Shown piece after piece: positions 24,045 to 38,001 of a DNA stretch of 64,000 nucleotides. The stretch comes from Acanthosepion lycidas (lineage: Eukaryota > Mollusca > Cephalopoda > Sepiida > Sepiidae), in assembly GCA_963932145.1 (NCBI GenBank), contig OZ010580.1, forward strand, positions 4,150,634-4,214,633, written 5' to 3'. A program made the translations under genes and the position numbers. Numbering within the stretch: the first letter of the stretch is position 1; each line of letters starts with the position of its first letter. The notes below the pieces were generated by a model. The model had not been told where the DNA came from. It saw only the letters and a program-made list of their open reading frames with translations, and searched no databases.

Positions 24045-25450
24045 TAGCGACGTACGCAGTAGCTCGTCTCTTCATATTTTTAATTTTATTATGTATTTTT
24101 CAGTCAGAAATATCACGAATGGATAAATCAACTTTGATCACTGGATATAAAATATACAATTATAAATTGTTTCATCTTTCTAGAAAGTATATCTATACAT
24201 TGACGTTTATAAGGAAGTTGGGATGGAAAACACTGAGTAATGAATAAATGAACATTTCGATAATCAAGTCTTTATTTAATAACGGCCAAGACGTAGTAAA
24301 ATAAACGCTGGAAATTTCAATACGCTTAAAACCGACTTTTGCTTTGCAATAGGGACTCGTATCACACAACGAATTTTCAAGTTGCGATGATTATACAAAC
24401 TTTTGCAAGAAATTAGGCCAAAATATGGAACGAAAAATTAACTGTTAAATGGAATTCATGTTTTATCACGATGAAAAACGTGTCAATTAAATGAGAATGA
24501 GAATAAAATCTTTCATGTCTGCCGGTTGAATATGAAATGATTTTTTGTCGAATTACACAGGTTTTAGCAATTATAAAAGAAAAGCGAAGTGAAAAAATTC
24601 AAAGAAAGTAACACCACGTCTACTATAATATGAGGTTACTTGAATAGATCAATATGTCAGAATATATGCAAAGAAATAATTTCGCCAGCGATTGGAAGGA
24701 GAGTAACTGACTTACGCTCAGTAAAATGATATTCGTGATAATAGCAATTTCAAAACAATGATGATGTTATACTTATTCAACTATTATTTATGTTTCGATA
24801 AAAGTTCATTGCATCTTTACAAATATGTGACAAGAGATAAAAACTGAAAATCATACAAAACTTTAAGAGGAAATGAGTCGGGTTTCGTTGTCTCCAGAGC
24901 AAGCACTGAAATGAATTCATTATAACTGGCGAGTCACACAAGCACACCAACACGCAACACTTGTAGGGTAAAAATATGTATTCCGACAAAGGTTTTCCTT
25001 CTTAATGTTCGACGTGATAGGAAACGAGAAAATGTGCAACAGAAGTCTATCATATTAAGAGGAGACACGTGCGTGTAATTTTAACGCGGGAATGAATGGA
25101 AGGGCATGGATTTGCCGCTTATGGGGCGGAATGAAATATTCAGTAAAAAAACAAACAAACATACGCGCACGAGAGACATCATGTACTATATACCGTCAGA
25201 TTATTACAATTTATCGTGTCGCTTGTATTGTGTGAAGTTGAAAAATCTTTTCGACGGTGCGAAAATTATAGAAAACAATATTGGATATAAAATAATGAAA
25301 ATTGTTGTTTATCTCGGTGTAGAAATTTTCGACTACTTCGATGTTGTTTGTACTCAGTAGTAATGTATATTCGATAGGAAATAAAAGTAATGAAACAATG
25401 TCTGTTTGACTGCTTGTTAAATAAAAGCTCATTTAAGAGCTTTGCAAATC

Positions 25451-25569
25451 GTTTACGGCCATATCACGTTGAACACACCGGTTCTCGTCCGATCACCGAA
25501 GTTAAGCAACGTCGAGCCTGGTCAGTACTTGGATGGGTGACCGCTTGGGAATACCAGGTGCTGTAAGTG
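25451..25569 (+). rRNA. 5S rRNA, unit 13 (consensus)
   Basis: Exact majority sequence with a single terminator. Confidence 0.98.
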
Positions 25570-25956
25570 CTTTTTCTTCGAACCTTCAAATATTCACTAA
25601 TTTTCGACGCTTTCACTATCTACTACTACATTTCTAACATAGAGATTTTGATTTGCTAAAATTTCCTTTAAATTTAAATTTTTTTTACGAAAAAATACAA
25701 AACATTGGCACTGCATTGTTTTAGTCAAACAAATAAGACACGGATAATTCGAAAAATCTTGCCTCGATAAATTTATCAGGAACGGAATTCGAGTATCACA
25801 TCTCTTCAAATGGCACACGTAGAATCGAAGAACAACACTGATGAAAGCTGAAGGGCTTAAGAGACATCAGCATGTGGTCAAACGTAAGCGATCTGAGAGA
25901 CACCTTTTACTGGATTAAAAGATTGCACGACAACACATTGGTGGTGACTACAACAT

Positions 25957-26027
25957 TGCATCGGCCGGGAATCGAACCCGGGCCGCCCGCGTGGCAGGCG
26001 AGCATTCTACCACTGAACCACCGATGC
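25957..26027 (-). tRNA. tRNA-Gly(GCC), unit 14
   Basis: Consensus sequence. Confidence 0.97.
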
Positions 26028-27433
26028 TAGCGACGTACGCAGTAGCTCGTCTCTTCATATTTTTAATTTTATTATGTATTTTTCAGTCAGAAATATCACG
26101 AATGGATAAATCAACTTTGATCACTGGATATAAAATATACAATTATAAATTGTTTCATCTTTCTAGAAAGTATATCTATACATTGACGTTTATAAGGAAG
26201 TTGGGATGGAAAACACTGAGTAATGAATAAATGAACATTTCGATAATCAAGTCTTTATTTAATAACGGCCAAGACGTAGTAAAATAAACGCTGGAAATTT
26301 CAATACGCTTAAAACCGACTTTTGCTTTGCAATAGGGACTCGTATCACACAACGAATTTTCAAGTTGCGATGATTATACAAACTTTTGCAAGAAATTAGG
26401 CCAAAATATGGAACGAAAAATTAACTGTTAAATGGAATTCATGTTTTATCACGATGAAAAACGTGTCAATTAAATGAGAATGAGAATAAAATCTTTCATG
26501 TCTGCCGGTTGAATATGAAATGATTTTTTGTCGAATTACACAGGTTTTAGCAATTATAAAAGAAAAGCGAAGTGAAAAAATTCAAAGAAAGTAACACCAC
26601 GTCTACTATAATATGAGGTTACTTGAATAGATCAATATGTCAGAATATATGCAAAGAAATAATTTCGCCAGCGATTGGAAGGAGAGTAACTGACTTACGC
26701 TCAGTAAAATGATATTCGTGATAATAGCAATTTCAAAACAATGATGATGTTATACTTATTCAACTATTATTTATGTTTCGATAAAAGTTCATTGCATCTT
26801 TACAAATATGTGACAAGAGATAAAAACTGAAAATCATACAAAACTTTAAGAGGAAATGAGTCGGGTTTCGTTGTCTCCAGAGCAAGCACTGAAATGAATT
26901 CATTATAACTGGCGAGTCACACAAGCACACCAACACGCAACACTTGTAGGGTAAAAATATGTATTCCGACAAAGGTTTTCCTTCTTAATGTTCGACGTGA
27001 TAGGAAACGAGAAAATGTGCAACAGAAGTCTATCATATTAAGAGGAGACACGTGCGTGTAATTTTAACGCGGGAATGAATGGAAGGGCATGGATTTGCCG
27101 CTTATGGGGCGGAATGAAATATTCAGTAAAAAAACAAACAAACATACGCGCACGAGAGACATCATGTACTATATACCGTCAGATTATTACAATTTATCGT
27201 GTCGCTTGTATTGTGTGAAGTTGAAAAATCTTTTCGACGGTGCGAAAATTATAGAAAACAATATTGGATATAAAATAATGAAAATTGTTGTTTATCTCGG
27301 TGTAGAAATTTTCGACTACTTCGATGTTGTTTGTACTCAGTAGTAATGTATATTCGACAGGAAATAAAAGTAATGAAACAATGTCTGTTTGACTGCTTGT
27401 TAAATAAAAGCTCATTTAAGAGTTTTGCAAATC

Positions 27434-27552
27434 GTTTACGGCCATATCACGTTGAACACACCGGTTCTCGTCCGATCACCGAAGTTAAGCAACGTCGAGC
27501 CTGGTCAGTACTTGGATGGGTGACCGCTTGGGAATACCAGGTGCTGTAAGTG
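27434..27552 (+). rRNA. 5S rRNA, unit 14 (consensus)
   Basis: Exact majority sequence; carries the upstream T-to-C marker (27358) shared with unit 9. Confidence 0.98.
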
Positions 27553-27939
27553 CTTTTTCTTCGAACCTTCAAATATTCACTAATTTTCGACGCTTTCACT
27601 ATCTACTACTACATTTCTAACATAGAGATTTTGATTTGCTAAAATTTCCTTTAAATTTAAATTTTTTTTACGAAAAAATACAAAACATTGGCACTGCATT
27701 GTTTTAGTCAAACAAATAAGACACGGATAATTCGAAAAATCTTGCCTCGATAAATTTATCAGGAACGGAATTCGAGTATCACATCTCTTCAAATGGCACA
27801 CGTAGAATCGAAGAACAACACTGATGAAAGCTGAAGGGCTTAAGAGACATCAGCATGTGGTCAAACGTAAGCGATCTGAGAGACACCTTTTACTGGATTA
27901 AAAGATTGCACGACAACACATTGGTGGTGACTACAACAT

Positions 27940-28010
27940 TGCATCGGCCGGGAATCGAACCCGGGCCGCCCGCGTGGCAGGCGAGCATTCTACCACTGAA
28001 CCACCGATGC
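27940..28010 (-). tRNA. tRNA-Gly(GCC), unit 15
   Basis: Consensus sequence. Confidence 0.97.
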
Positions 28011-29416
28011 TAGCGACGTACGCAGTAGCTCGTCTCTTCATATTTTTAATTTTATTATGTATTTTTCAGTCAGAAATATCACGAATGGATAAATCAACTT
28101 TGATCACTGGATATAAAATATACAATTATAAATTGTTTCATCTTTCTAGAAAGTATATCTATACATTGACGTTTATAAGGAAGTTGGGATGGAAAACACT
28201 GAGTAATGAATAAATGAACATTTCGATAATCAAGTCTTTATTTAATAACGGCCAAGACGTAGTAAAATAAACGCTGGAAATTTCAATACGCTTAAAACCG
28301 ACTTTTGCTTTGCAATAGGGACTCGTATCACACAACGAATTTTCAAGTTGCGATGATTATACAAACTTTTGCAAGAAATTAGGCCAAAATATGGAACGAA
28401 AAATTAACTGTTAAATGGAATTCATGTTTTATCACGATGAAAAACGTGTCAATTAAATGAGAATGAGAATAAAATCTTTCATGTCTGCCGGTTGAATATG
28501 AAATGATTTTTTGTCGAATTACACAGGTTTTAGCAATTATAAAAGAAAAGCGAAGTGAAAAAATTCAAAGAAAGTAACACCACGTCTACTATAATATGAG
28601 GTTACTTGAATAGATCAATATGTCAGAATATATGCAAAGAAATAATTTCGCCAGCGATTGGAAGGAGAGTAACTGACTTACGCTCAGTAAAATGATATTC
28701 GTGATAATAGCAATTTCAAAACAATGATGATGTTATACTTATTCAACTATTATTTATGTTTCGATAAAAGTTCATTGCATCTTTACAAATATGTGACAAG
28801 AGATAAAAACTGAAAATCATACAAAACTTTAAGAGGAAATGAGTCGGGTTTCGTTGTCTCCAGAGCAAGCACTGAAATGAATTCATTATAACTGGCGAGT
28901 CACACAAGCACACCAACACGCAACACTTGTAGGGTAAAAATATGTATTCCGACAAAGGTTTTCCTTCTTAATGTTCGACGTGATAGGAAACGAGAAAATG
29001 TGCAACAGAAGTCTATCATATTAAGAGGAGACACGTGCGTGTAATTTTAACGCGGGAATGAATGGAAGGGCATGGATTTGCCGCTTATGGGGCGGAATGA
29101 AATATTCAGTAAAAAAACAAACAAACATACGCGCACGAGAGACATCATGTACTATATACCGTCAGATTATTACAATTTATCGTGTCGCTTGTATTGTGTG
29201 AAGTTGAAAAATCTTTTCGACGGTGCGAAAATTATAGAAAACAATATTGGATATAAAATAATGAAAATTGTTGTTTATCTCGGTGTAGAAATTTTCGACT
29301 ACTTCGATGTTGTTTGTACTCAGTAGTAATGTATATTCGATAGGAAATAAAAGTAATGAAACAATGTCTGTTTGACTGCTTGTTAAATAAAAGCTCATTT
29401 AAGAGCTTTGCAAATC

Positions 29417-29535
29417 GTTTACGGCCATATCACGTTGAACACACCGGTTCTCGTCCGATCACCGAAGTTAAGCAACGTCGAGCCTGGTCAGTACTTGGAT
29501 GGGTGACCGCTTGGGAATACCAGGTGCTGTAAGTG
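29417..29535 (+). rRNA. 5S rRNA, unit 15 (consensus)
   Basis: Exact majority sequence. Confidence 0.98.
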
Positions 29536-29922
29536 CTTTTTCTTCGAACCTTCAAATATTCACTAATTTTCGACGCTTTCACTATCTACTACTACATTTC
29601 TAACATAGAGATTTTGATTTGCTAAAATTTCCTTTAAATTTAAATTTTTTTTACGAAAAAATACAAAACATTGGCACTGCATTGTTTTAGTCAAACAAAT
29701 AAGACACGGATAATTCGAAAAATCTTGCCTCGATAAATTTATCAGGAACGGAATTCGAGTATCACATCTCTTCAAATGGCACACGTAGAATCGAAGAACA
29801 ACACTGATGAAAGCTGAAGGGCTTAAGAGACATCAGCATGTGGTCAAACGTAAGCGATCTGAGAGACACCTTTTACTGGATTAAAAGATTGCACGACAAC
29901 ACATTGGTGGTGACTACAACAT

Positions 29923-29993
29923 TGCATCGGCCGGGAATCGAACCCGGGCCGCCCGCGTGGCAGGCGAGCATTCTACCACTGAACCACCGATGC
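29923..29993 (-). tRNA. tRNA-Gly(GCC), unit 16
   Basis: Consensus sequence. Confidence 0.97.
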
Positions 29994-31399
29994 TAGCGAC
30001 GTACGCAGTAGCTCGTCTCTTCATATTTTTAATTTTATTATGTATTTTTCAGTCAGAAATATCACGAATGGATAAATCAACTTTGATCACTGGATATAAA
30101 ATATACAATTATAAATTGTTTCATCTTTCTAGAAAGTATATCTATACATTGACGTTTATAAGGAAGTTGGGATGGAAAACACTGAGTAATGAATAAATGA
30201 ACATTTCGATAATCAAGTCTTTATTTAATAACGGCCAAGACGTAGTAAAATAAACGCTGGAAATTTCAATACGCTTAAAACCGACTTTTGCTTTGCAATA
30301 GGGACTCGTATCACACAACGAATTTTCAAGTTGCGATGATTATACAAACTTTTGCAAGAAATTAGGCCAAAATATGGAACGAAAAATTAACTGTTAAATG
30401 GAATTCATGTTTTATCACGATGAAAAACGTGTCAATTAAATGAGAATGAGAATAAAATCTTTCATGTCTGCCGGTTGAATATGAAATGATTTTTTGTCGA
30501 ATTACACAGGTTTTAGCAATTATAAAAGAAAAGCGAAGTGAAAAAATTCAAAGAAAGTAACACCACGTCTACTATAATATGAGGTTACTTGAATAGATCA
30601 ATATGTCAGAATATATGCAAAGAAATAATTTCGCCAGCGATTGGAAGGAGAGTAACTGACTTACGCTCAGTAAAATGATATTCGTGATAATAGCAATTTC
30701 AAAACAATGATGATGTTATACTTATTCAACTATTATTTATGTTTCGATAAAAGTTCATTGCATCTTTACAAATATGTGACAAGAGATAAAAACTGAAAAT
30801 CATACAAAACTTTAAGAGGAAATGAGTCGGGTTTCGTTGTCTCCAGAGCAAGCACTGAAATGAATTCATTATAACTGGCGAGTCACACAAGCACACCAAC
30901 ACGCAACACTTGTAGGGTAAAAATATGTATTCCGACAAAGGTTTTCCTTCTTAATGTTCGACGTGATAGGAAACGAGAAAATGTGCAACAGAAGTCTATC
31001 ATATTAAGAGGAGACACGTGCGTGTAATTTTAACGCGGGAATGAATGGAAGGGCATGGATTTGCCGCTTATGGGGCGGAATGAAATATTCAGTAAAAAAA
31101 CAAACAAACATACGCGCACGAGAGACATCATGTACTATATACCGTCAGATTATTACAATTTATCGTGTCGCTTGTATTGTGTGAAGTTGAAAAATCTTTT
31201 CGACGGTGCGAAAATTATAGAAAACAATATTGGATATAAAATAATGAAAATTGTTGTTTATCTCGGTGTAGAAATTTTCGACTACTTCGATGTTGTTTGT
31301 ACTCAGTAGTAATGTATATTCGATAGGAAATAAAAGTAATGAAACAATGTCTGTTTGACTGCTTGTTAAATAAAAGCTCATTTAAGAGTTTTGCAAATC

Positions 31400-31518
31400 G
31401 TTTACGGCCATATCACGTTGAACACACCGGTTCTCGTCCGATCACCGAAGTTAAGCAACGTCGAGCCTGGTCAGTACTTGGATGGCTGACCGCTTGGGAA
31501 TACCAGGTGCTGTAAGTG
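31400..31518 (+). rRNA. 5S rRNA, unit 16 (G87C type)
   Basis: Only G87C differs from consensus. Doubled terminator present. Confidence 0.96.
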
Positions 31519-31927
31519 CTTTTTGCTTCTTTTGTCTGTGCTTTTTCTTCGAACCTTCAAATATTCACTAATTTTCGACGCTTTCACTATCTACTACTAC
31601 ATTTCTAACATAGAGATTTTGATTTGCTAAAATTTCCTTTAAATTTAAATTTTTTTTACGAAAAAATACAAAACATTGGCACTGCATTGTTTTAGTCAAA
31701 CAAATAAGACACGGATAATTCGAAAAATCTTGCCTCGATAAATTTATCAGGAACGGAATTCGAGTATCACATCTCTTCAAATGGCACACGTAGAATCGAA
31801 GAACAACACTGATGAAAGCTGAAGGGCTTAAGAGACATCAGCATGTGGTCAAACGTAAGCGATCTGAGAGACACCTTTTACTGGATTAAAAGATTGCACG
31901 ACAACACATTGGTGGTGACTACAACAT

Positions 31928-31998
31928 TGCATCGGCCGGGAATCGAACCCGGGCCGCCCGCGTGGCAGGCGAGCATTCTACCACTGAACCACCGATGC
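31928..31998 (-). tRNA. tRNA-Gly(GCC), unit 17
   Basis: Consensus sequence. Confidence 0.97.
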
Positions 31999-33414
31999 TA
32001 GCGACGTACGCAGTAGCTCGTCTCTTCATATTTTTAATTTTATTATGTATTTTTCAGTCAGAAATATCACGAATGGATAAATCAACTTTGATCACTGGAT
32101 ATAAAATATACAATTATAAATTGTTTCATCTTTCTAGAAAGTATATCTATACATTGACGTTTATAAGGAAGTTGGGATGGAAAACACTGAGTAATGAATA
32201 AATGAACATTTCGATAATCAAGTCTTTATTTAATAACGGCCAAGACGTAGTAAAATAAACGCTGGAAATTTCAATACGCTTAAAACCGACTTTTGCTTTG
32301 CAATAGGGACTCGTATCACACAACGAATTTTCAAGTTGCGATGATTATACAAACTTTTGCAAGAAATTAGGCCAAAATATGGAAGGAAAAATTAACTGTT
32401 AAATGGAATTCATGTTTTATCACGATGAAAAACGTGTCAATTAAATGAGAATGAGAATAAAATCTTTCATGTCTGCCGGTTGAATATGAAATGATTTTTT
32501 GTCGAATTACACAGGTTTTAGCAATTATAAAAGAAAAGCGAAGTGAAAAAATTCAAAGAAAGTAACACCACGTCTACTATAATATGAGGTTACTTGAATA
32601 GATCAATTCAATATGTCAGAATATATGCAAAGAAATAATTTCGCCAGCGATTGGAAGGAGAGTAACTGACTTACGCTCAGTAAAATGATATTCGTGATAA
32701 TAGCAATTTCAAAACAATGATGATGTTATACTTATTCAACTATTATTTATGTTTCGATAAAAGTTCATTGCATCTTTACAAATATGTGACAAGAGATAAA
32801 AACTGAAAATCATACAAAACTTTAAGAGGAAATGAGTCGGGTTTCGTTGTCTCCAGAGCAAGCACTGAAATGAATTCATTATAACTGGCGAGTCACACAA
32901 GCACACCAACACGCAACACTTGTAGGGTAAAAATATGTATTCCGACAAAGGTTTTCCTTCTTAATGTTCGACGTGATAGGAAACGAGAAAATGTGCAACA
33001 GAAGTCTATCATATTAAGAGGAGACACGTGCGTGTAATTTTAACGCGGGAATGAATGGAAGGGCATGGATTTGCCGCTTATGGGGCGGAATGAAATATTC
33101 AGTAAAAAAACAAACAAACATACGCGCACGAGAGACATCATGTATTGTACTATATACCATCAGATTATTACAATTTATCGTGTCGCTTGTATTGTGTGAA
33201 GTTGAAAAATCTTTTCGACGGTGCGAAAATTATAGAAAACAATATTGGATATAAAATAATGAAAATTGTTGTTTATCTCGGTGTAGAAATTTTCGACTAC
33301 TTCGATGTTGTTTGTACTCAGTAGTAATGTATATTCGATAGGAAATAAAAGTAATGAAACAATGTCTGTTTGACTGCTTGTTAAATAAAAGCTCATTTAA
33401 GAGTTTTGCAAATC

Positions 33415-33533
33415 GTTTACGGACATATCACGTTGAACACACCGGTTCTCGTCCGATCACCGAAGTTAAGCAACGTCGAGCCTGGTCAGTACTTGGATGG
33501 GTGACCGCTTGGGAATACCAGGTGCTGTAAGTG
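33415..33533 (+). rRNA. 5S rRNA, unit 17 (C9A type)
   Basis: Only C9A differs. Doubled terminator present. Confidence 0.96.
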
Positions 33534-33942
33534 CTTTTTGCTTCTTTTGTCTGTGCTTTTTCTTCGAACCTTCAAATATTCACTAATTTTCGACGCTTTC
33601 ACTATCTACTACTACATTTCTAACATAGAGATTTTGATTTGCTAAAATTTCCTTTAAATTTAAATTTTTTTTACGAAAAAATACAAAACATTGGCACTGC
33701 ATTGTTTTAGTCAAACAAATAAGACACGGATAATTCGAAAAATCTTGCCTCGATAAATTTATCAGGAACGGAATTCGAGTATCACATCTCTTCAAATGGC
33801 ACACGTAGAATCGAAGAACAACACTGATGAAAGCTGAAGGGCTTAAGAGACATCAGCATGTGGTCAAACGTAAGCGATCTGAGAGACACCTTTTACTGGA
33901 TTAAAAGATTGCACGACAACACATTGGTGGTGACTACAACAT

Positions 33943-34013
33943 TGCATCGGCCGGGAATCGAACCCGGGCCGCCCGCGTGGCAGGCGAGCATTCTACCACT
34001 GAACCACCGATGC
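33943..34013 (-). tRNA. tRNA-Gly(GCC), unit 18
   Basis: Consensus sequence. Confidence 0.97.
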
Positions 34014-35419
34014 TAGCGACGTACGCAGTAGCTCGTCTCTTCATATTTTTAATTTTATTATGTATTTTTCAGTCAGAAATATCACGAATGGATAAATCAA
34101 CTTTGATCACTGGATATAAAATATACAATTATAAATTGTTTCATCTTTCTAGAAAGTATATCTATACATTGACGTTTATAAGGAAGTTGGGATGGAAAAC
34201 ACTGAGTAATGAATAAATGAACATTTCGATAATCAAGTCTTTATTTAATAACGGCCAAGACGTAGTAAAATAAACGCTGGAAATTTCAATACGCTTAAAA
34301 CCGACTTTTGCTTTGCAATAGGGACTCGTATCACACAACGAATTTTCAAGTTGCGATGATTATACAAACTTTTGCAAGAAATTAGGCCAAAATATGGAAC
34401 GAAAAATTAACTGTTAAATGGAATTCATGTTTTATCACGATGAAAAACGTGTCAATTAAATGAGAATGAGAATAAAATCTTTCATGTCTGCCGGTTGAAT
34501 ATGAAATGATTTTTTGTCGAATTACACAGGTTTTAGCAATTATAAAAGAAAAGCGAAGTGAAAAAATTCAAAGAAAGTAACACCACGTCTACTATAATAT
34601 GAGGTTACTTGAATAGATCAATATGTCAGAATATATGCAAAGAAATAATTTCGCCAGCGATTGGAAGGAGAGTAACTGACTTACGCTCAGTAAAATGATA
34701 TTCGTGATAATAGCAATTTCAAAACAATGATGATGTTATACTTATTCAACTATTATTTATGTTTCGATAAAAGTTCATTGCATCTTTACAAATATGTGAC
34801 AAGAGATAAAAACTGAAAATCATACAAAACTTTAAGAGGAAATGAGTCGGGTTTCGTTGTCTCCAGAGCAAGCACTGAAATGAATTCATTATAACTGGCG
34901 AGTCACACAAGCACACCAACACGCAACACTTGTAGGGTAAAAATATGTATTCCGACAAAGGTTTTCCTTCTTAATGTTCGACGTGATAGGAAACGAGAAA
35001 ATGTGCAACAGAAGTCTATCATATTAAGAGGAGACACGTGCGTGTAATTTTAACGCGGGAATGAATGGAAGGGCATGGATTTGCCGCTTATGGGGCGGAA
35101 TGAAATATTCAGTAAAAAAACAAACAAACATACGCGCACGAGAGACATCATGTACTATATACCGTCAGATTATTACAATTTATCGTGTCGCTTGTATTGT
35201 GTGAAGTTGAAAAATCTTTTCGACGGTGCGAAAATTATAGAAAACAATATTGGATATAAAATAATGAAAATTGTTGTTTATCTCGGTGTAGAAATTTTCG
35301 ACTACTTCGATGTTGTTTGTACTCAGTAGTAATGTATATTCGATAGGAAATAAAAGTAATGAAACAATGTCTGTTTGACTGCTTGTTAAATAAAAGCTCA
35401 TTTAAGAGCTTTGCAAATC

Positions 35420-35538
35420 GTTTACGGCCATATCACGTTGAACACACCGGTTCTCGTCCGATCACCGAAGTTAAGCAACGTCGAGCCTGGTCAGTACTTG
35501 GATGGGTGACCGCTTGGGAATACCAGGTGCTGTAAGTG
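35420..35538 (+). rRNA. 5S rRNA, unit 18 (consensus)
   Basis: Exact majority sequence, single terminator. Confidence 0.98.
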
Positions 35539-35925
35539 CTTTTTCTTCGAACCTTCAAATATTCACTAATTTTCGACGCTTTCACTATCTACTACTACAT
35601 TTCTAACATAGAGATTTTGATTTGCTAAAATTTCCTTTAAATTTAAATTTTTTTTACGAAAAAATACAAAACATTGGCACTGCATTGTTTTAGTCAAACA
35701 AATAAGACACGGATAATTCGAAAAATCTTGCCTCGATAAATTTATCAGGAACGGAATTCGAGTATCACATCTCTTCAAATGGCACACGTAGAATCGAAGA
35801 ACAACACTGATGAAAGCTGAAGGGCTTAAGAGACATCAGCATGTGGTCAAACGTAAGCGATCTGAGAGACACCTTTTACTGGATTAAAAGATTGCACGAC
35901 AACACATTGGTGGTGACTACAACAT

Positions 35926-35996
35926 TGCATCGGCCGGGAATCGAACCCGGGCCGCCCGCGTGGCAGGCGAGCATTCTACCACTGAACCACCGATGC
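35926..35996 (-). tRNA. tRNA-Gly(GCC), unit 19
   Basis: Consensus sequence. Confidence 0.97.
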
Positions 35997-37402
35997 TAGC
36001 GACGTACGCAGTAGCTCGTCTCTTCATATTTTTAATTTTATTATGTATTTTTCAGTCAGAAATATCACGAATGGATAAATCAACTTTGATCACTGGATAT
36101 AAAATATACAATTATAAATTGTTTCATCTTTCTAGAAAGTATATCTATACATTGACGTTTATAAGGAAGTTGGGATGGAAAACACTGAGTAATGAATAAA
36201 TGAACATTTCGATAATCAAGTCTTTATTTAATAACGGCCAAGACGTAGTAAAATAAACGCTGGAAATTTCAATACGCTTAAAACCGACTTTTGCTTTGCA
36301 ATAGGGACTCGTATCACACAACGAATTTTCAAGTTGCGATGATTATACAAACTTTTGCAAGAAATTAGGCCAAAATATGGAACGAAAAATTAACTGTTAA
36401 ATGGAATTCATGTTTTATCACGATGAAAAACGTGTCAATTAAATGAGAATGAGAATAAAATCTTTCATGTCTGCCGGTTGAATATGAAATGATTTTTTGT
36501 CGAATTACACAGGTTTTAGCAATTATAAAAGAAAAGCGAAGTGAAAAAATTCAAAGAAAGTAACACCACGTCTACTATAATATGAGGTTACTTGAATAGA
36601 TCAATATGTCAGAATATATGCAAAGAAATAATTTCGCCAGCGATTGGAAGGAGAGTAACTGACTTACGCTCAGTAAAATGATATTCGTGATAATAGCAAT
36701 TTCAAAACAATGATGATGTTATACTTATTCAACTATTATTTATGTTTCGATAAAAGTTCATTGCATCTTTACAAATATGTGACAAGAGATAAAAACTGAA
36801 AATCATACAAAACTTTAAGAGGAAATGAGTCGGGTTTCGTTGTCTCCAGAGCAAGCACTGAAATGAATTCATTATAACTGGCGAGTCACACAAGCACACC
36901 AACACGCAACACTTGTAGGGTAAAAATATGTATTCCGACAAAGGTTTTCCTTCTTAATGTTCGACGTGATAGGAAACGAGAAAATGTGCAACAGAAGTCT
37001 ATCATATTAAGAGGAGACACGTGCGTGTAATTTTAACGCGGGAATGAATGGAAGGGCATGGATTTGCCGCTTATGGGGCGGAATGAAATATTCAGTAAAA
37101 AAACAAACAAACATACGCGCACGAGAGACATCATGTACTATATACCGTCAGATTATTACAATTTATCGTGTCGCTTGTATTGTGTGAAGTTGAAAAATCT
37201 TTTCGACGGTGCGAAAATTATAGAAAACAATATTGGATATAAAATAATGAAAATTGTTGTTTATCTCGGTGTAGAAATTTTCGACTACTTCGATGTTGTT
37301 TGTACTCAGTAGTAATGTATATTCGATAGGAAATAAAAGTAATGAAACAATGTCTGTTTGACTGCTTGTTAAATAAAAGCTCATTTAAGAGTTTTGCAAA
37401 TC

Positions 37403-37521
37403 GTTTACGGCCATATCACGTTGAACACACCGGTTCTCGTCCGATCACCGAAGTTAAGCAACGTCGAGCCTGGTCAGTACTTGGATGGCTGACCGCTTGG
37501 GAATACCAGGTGCTGTAAGTG
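37403..37521 (+). rRNA. 5S rRNA, unit 19 (G87C type)
   Basis: Only G87C differs. Doubled terminator present. Confidence 0.96.
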
Positions 37522-37930
37522 CTTTTTGCTTCTTTTGTCTGTGCTTTTTCTTCGAACCTTCAAATATTCACTAATTTTCGACGCTTTCACTATCTACTAC
37601 TACATTTCTAACATAGAGATTTTGATTTGCTAAAATTTCCTTTAAATTTAAATTTTTTTTACGAAAAAATACAAAACATTGGCACTGCATTGTTTTAGTC
37701 AAACAAATAAGACACGGATAATTCGAAAAATCTTGCCTCGATAAATTTATCAGGAACGGAATTCGAGTATCACATCTCTTCAAATGGCACACGTAGAATC
37801 GAAGAACAACACTGATGAAAGCTGAAGGGCTTAAGAGACATCAGCATGTGGTCAAACGTAAGCGATCTGAGAGACACCTTTTACTGGATTAAAAGATTGC
37901 ACGACAACACATTGGTGGTGACTACAACAT

Positions 37931-38001
37931 TGCATCGGCCGGGAATCGAACCCGGGCCGCCCGCGTGGCAGGCGAGCATTCTACCACTGAACCACCGATG
38001 C
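37931..38001 (-). tRNA. tRNA-Gly(GCC), unit 20
   Basis: Consensus sequence. Confidence 0.97.

Larger units (their letters stand above)
15884..25857 (+). repeat. Five-unit block, first copy (units 9-13)
   Basis: Its order of unit types (T-to-C marker unit, plain unit, G87C unit, C9A unit, plain unit) repeats in the next five units. Length 9,974 bp, 5 bp longer than the second copy because unit 10 has a 5-bp insertion that unit 15 lacks. Confidence 0.7.
19855..25857 (+). repeat. Three-unit block, copy 1 (units 11-13)
   Basis: Unit lengths 2,005, 2,015 and 1,983 bp with 5S types G87C, C9A and consensus in that order; total 6,003 bp. Confidence 0.75.
25858..35826 (+). repeat. Five-unit block, second copy (units 14-18)
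   Basis: Same unit order as the first copy, length 9,969 bp. C28A in unit 11 is absent from the matching unit 16. Confidence 0.7.
29824..35826 (+). repeat. Three-unit block, copy 2 (units 16-18)
   Basis: Same three unit types and the same 6,003-bp length. Confidence 0.75.
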
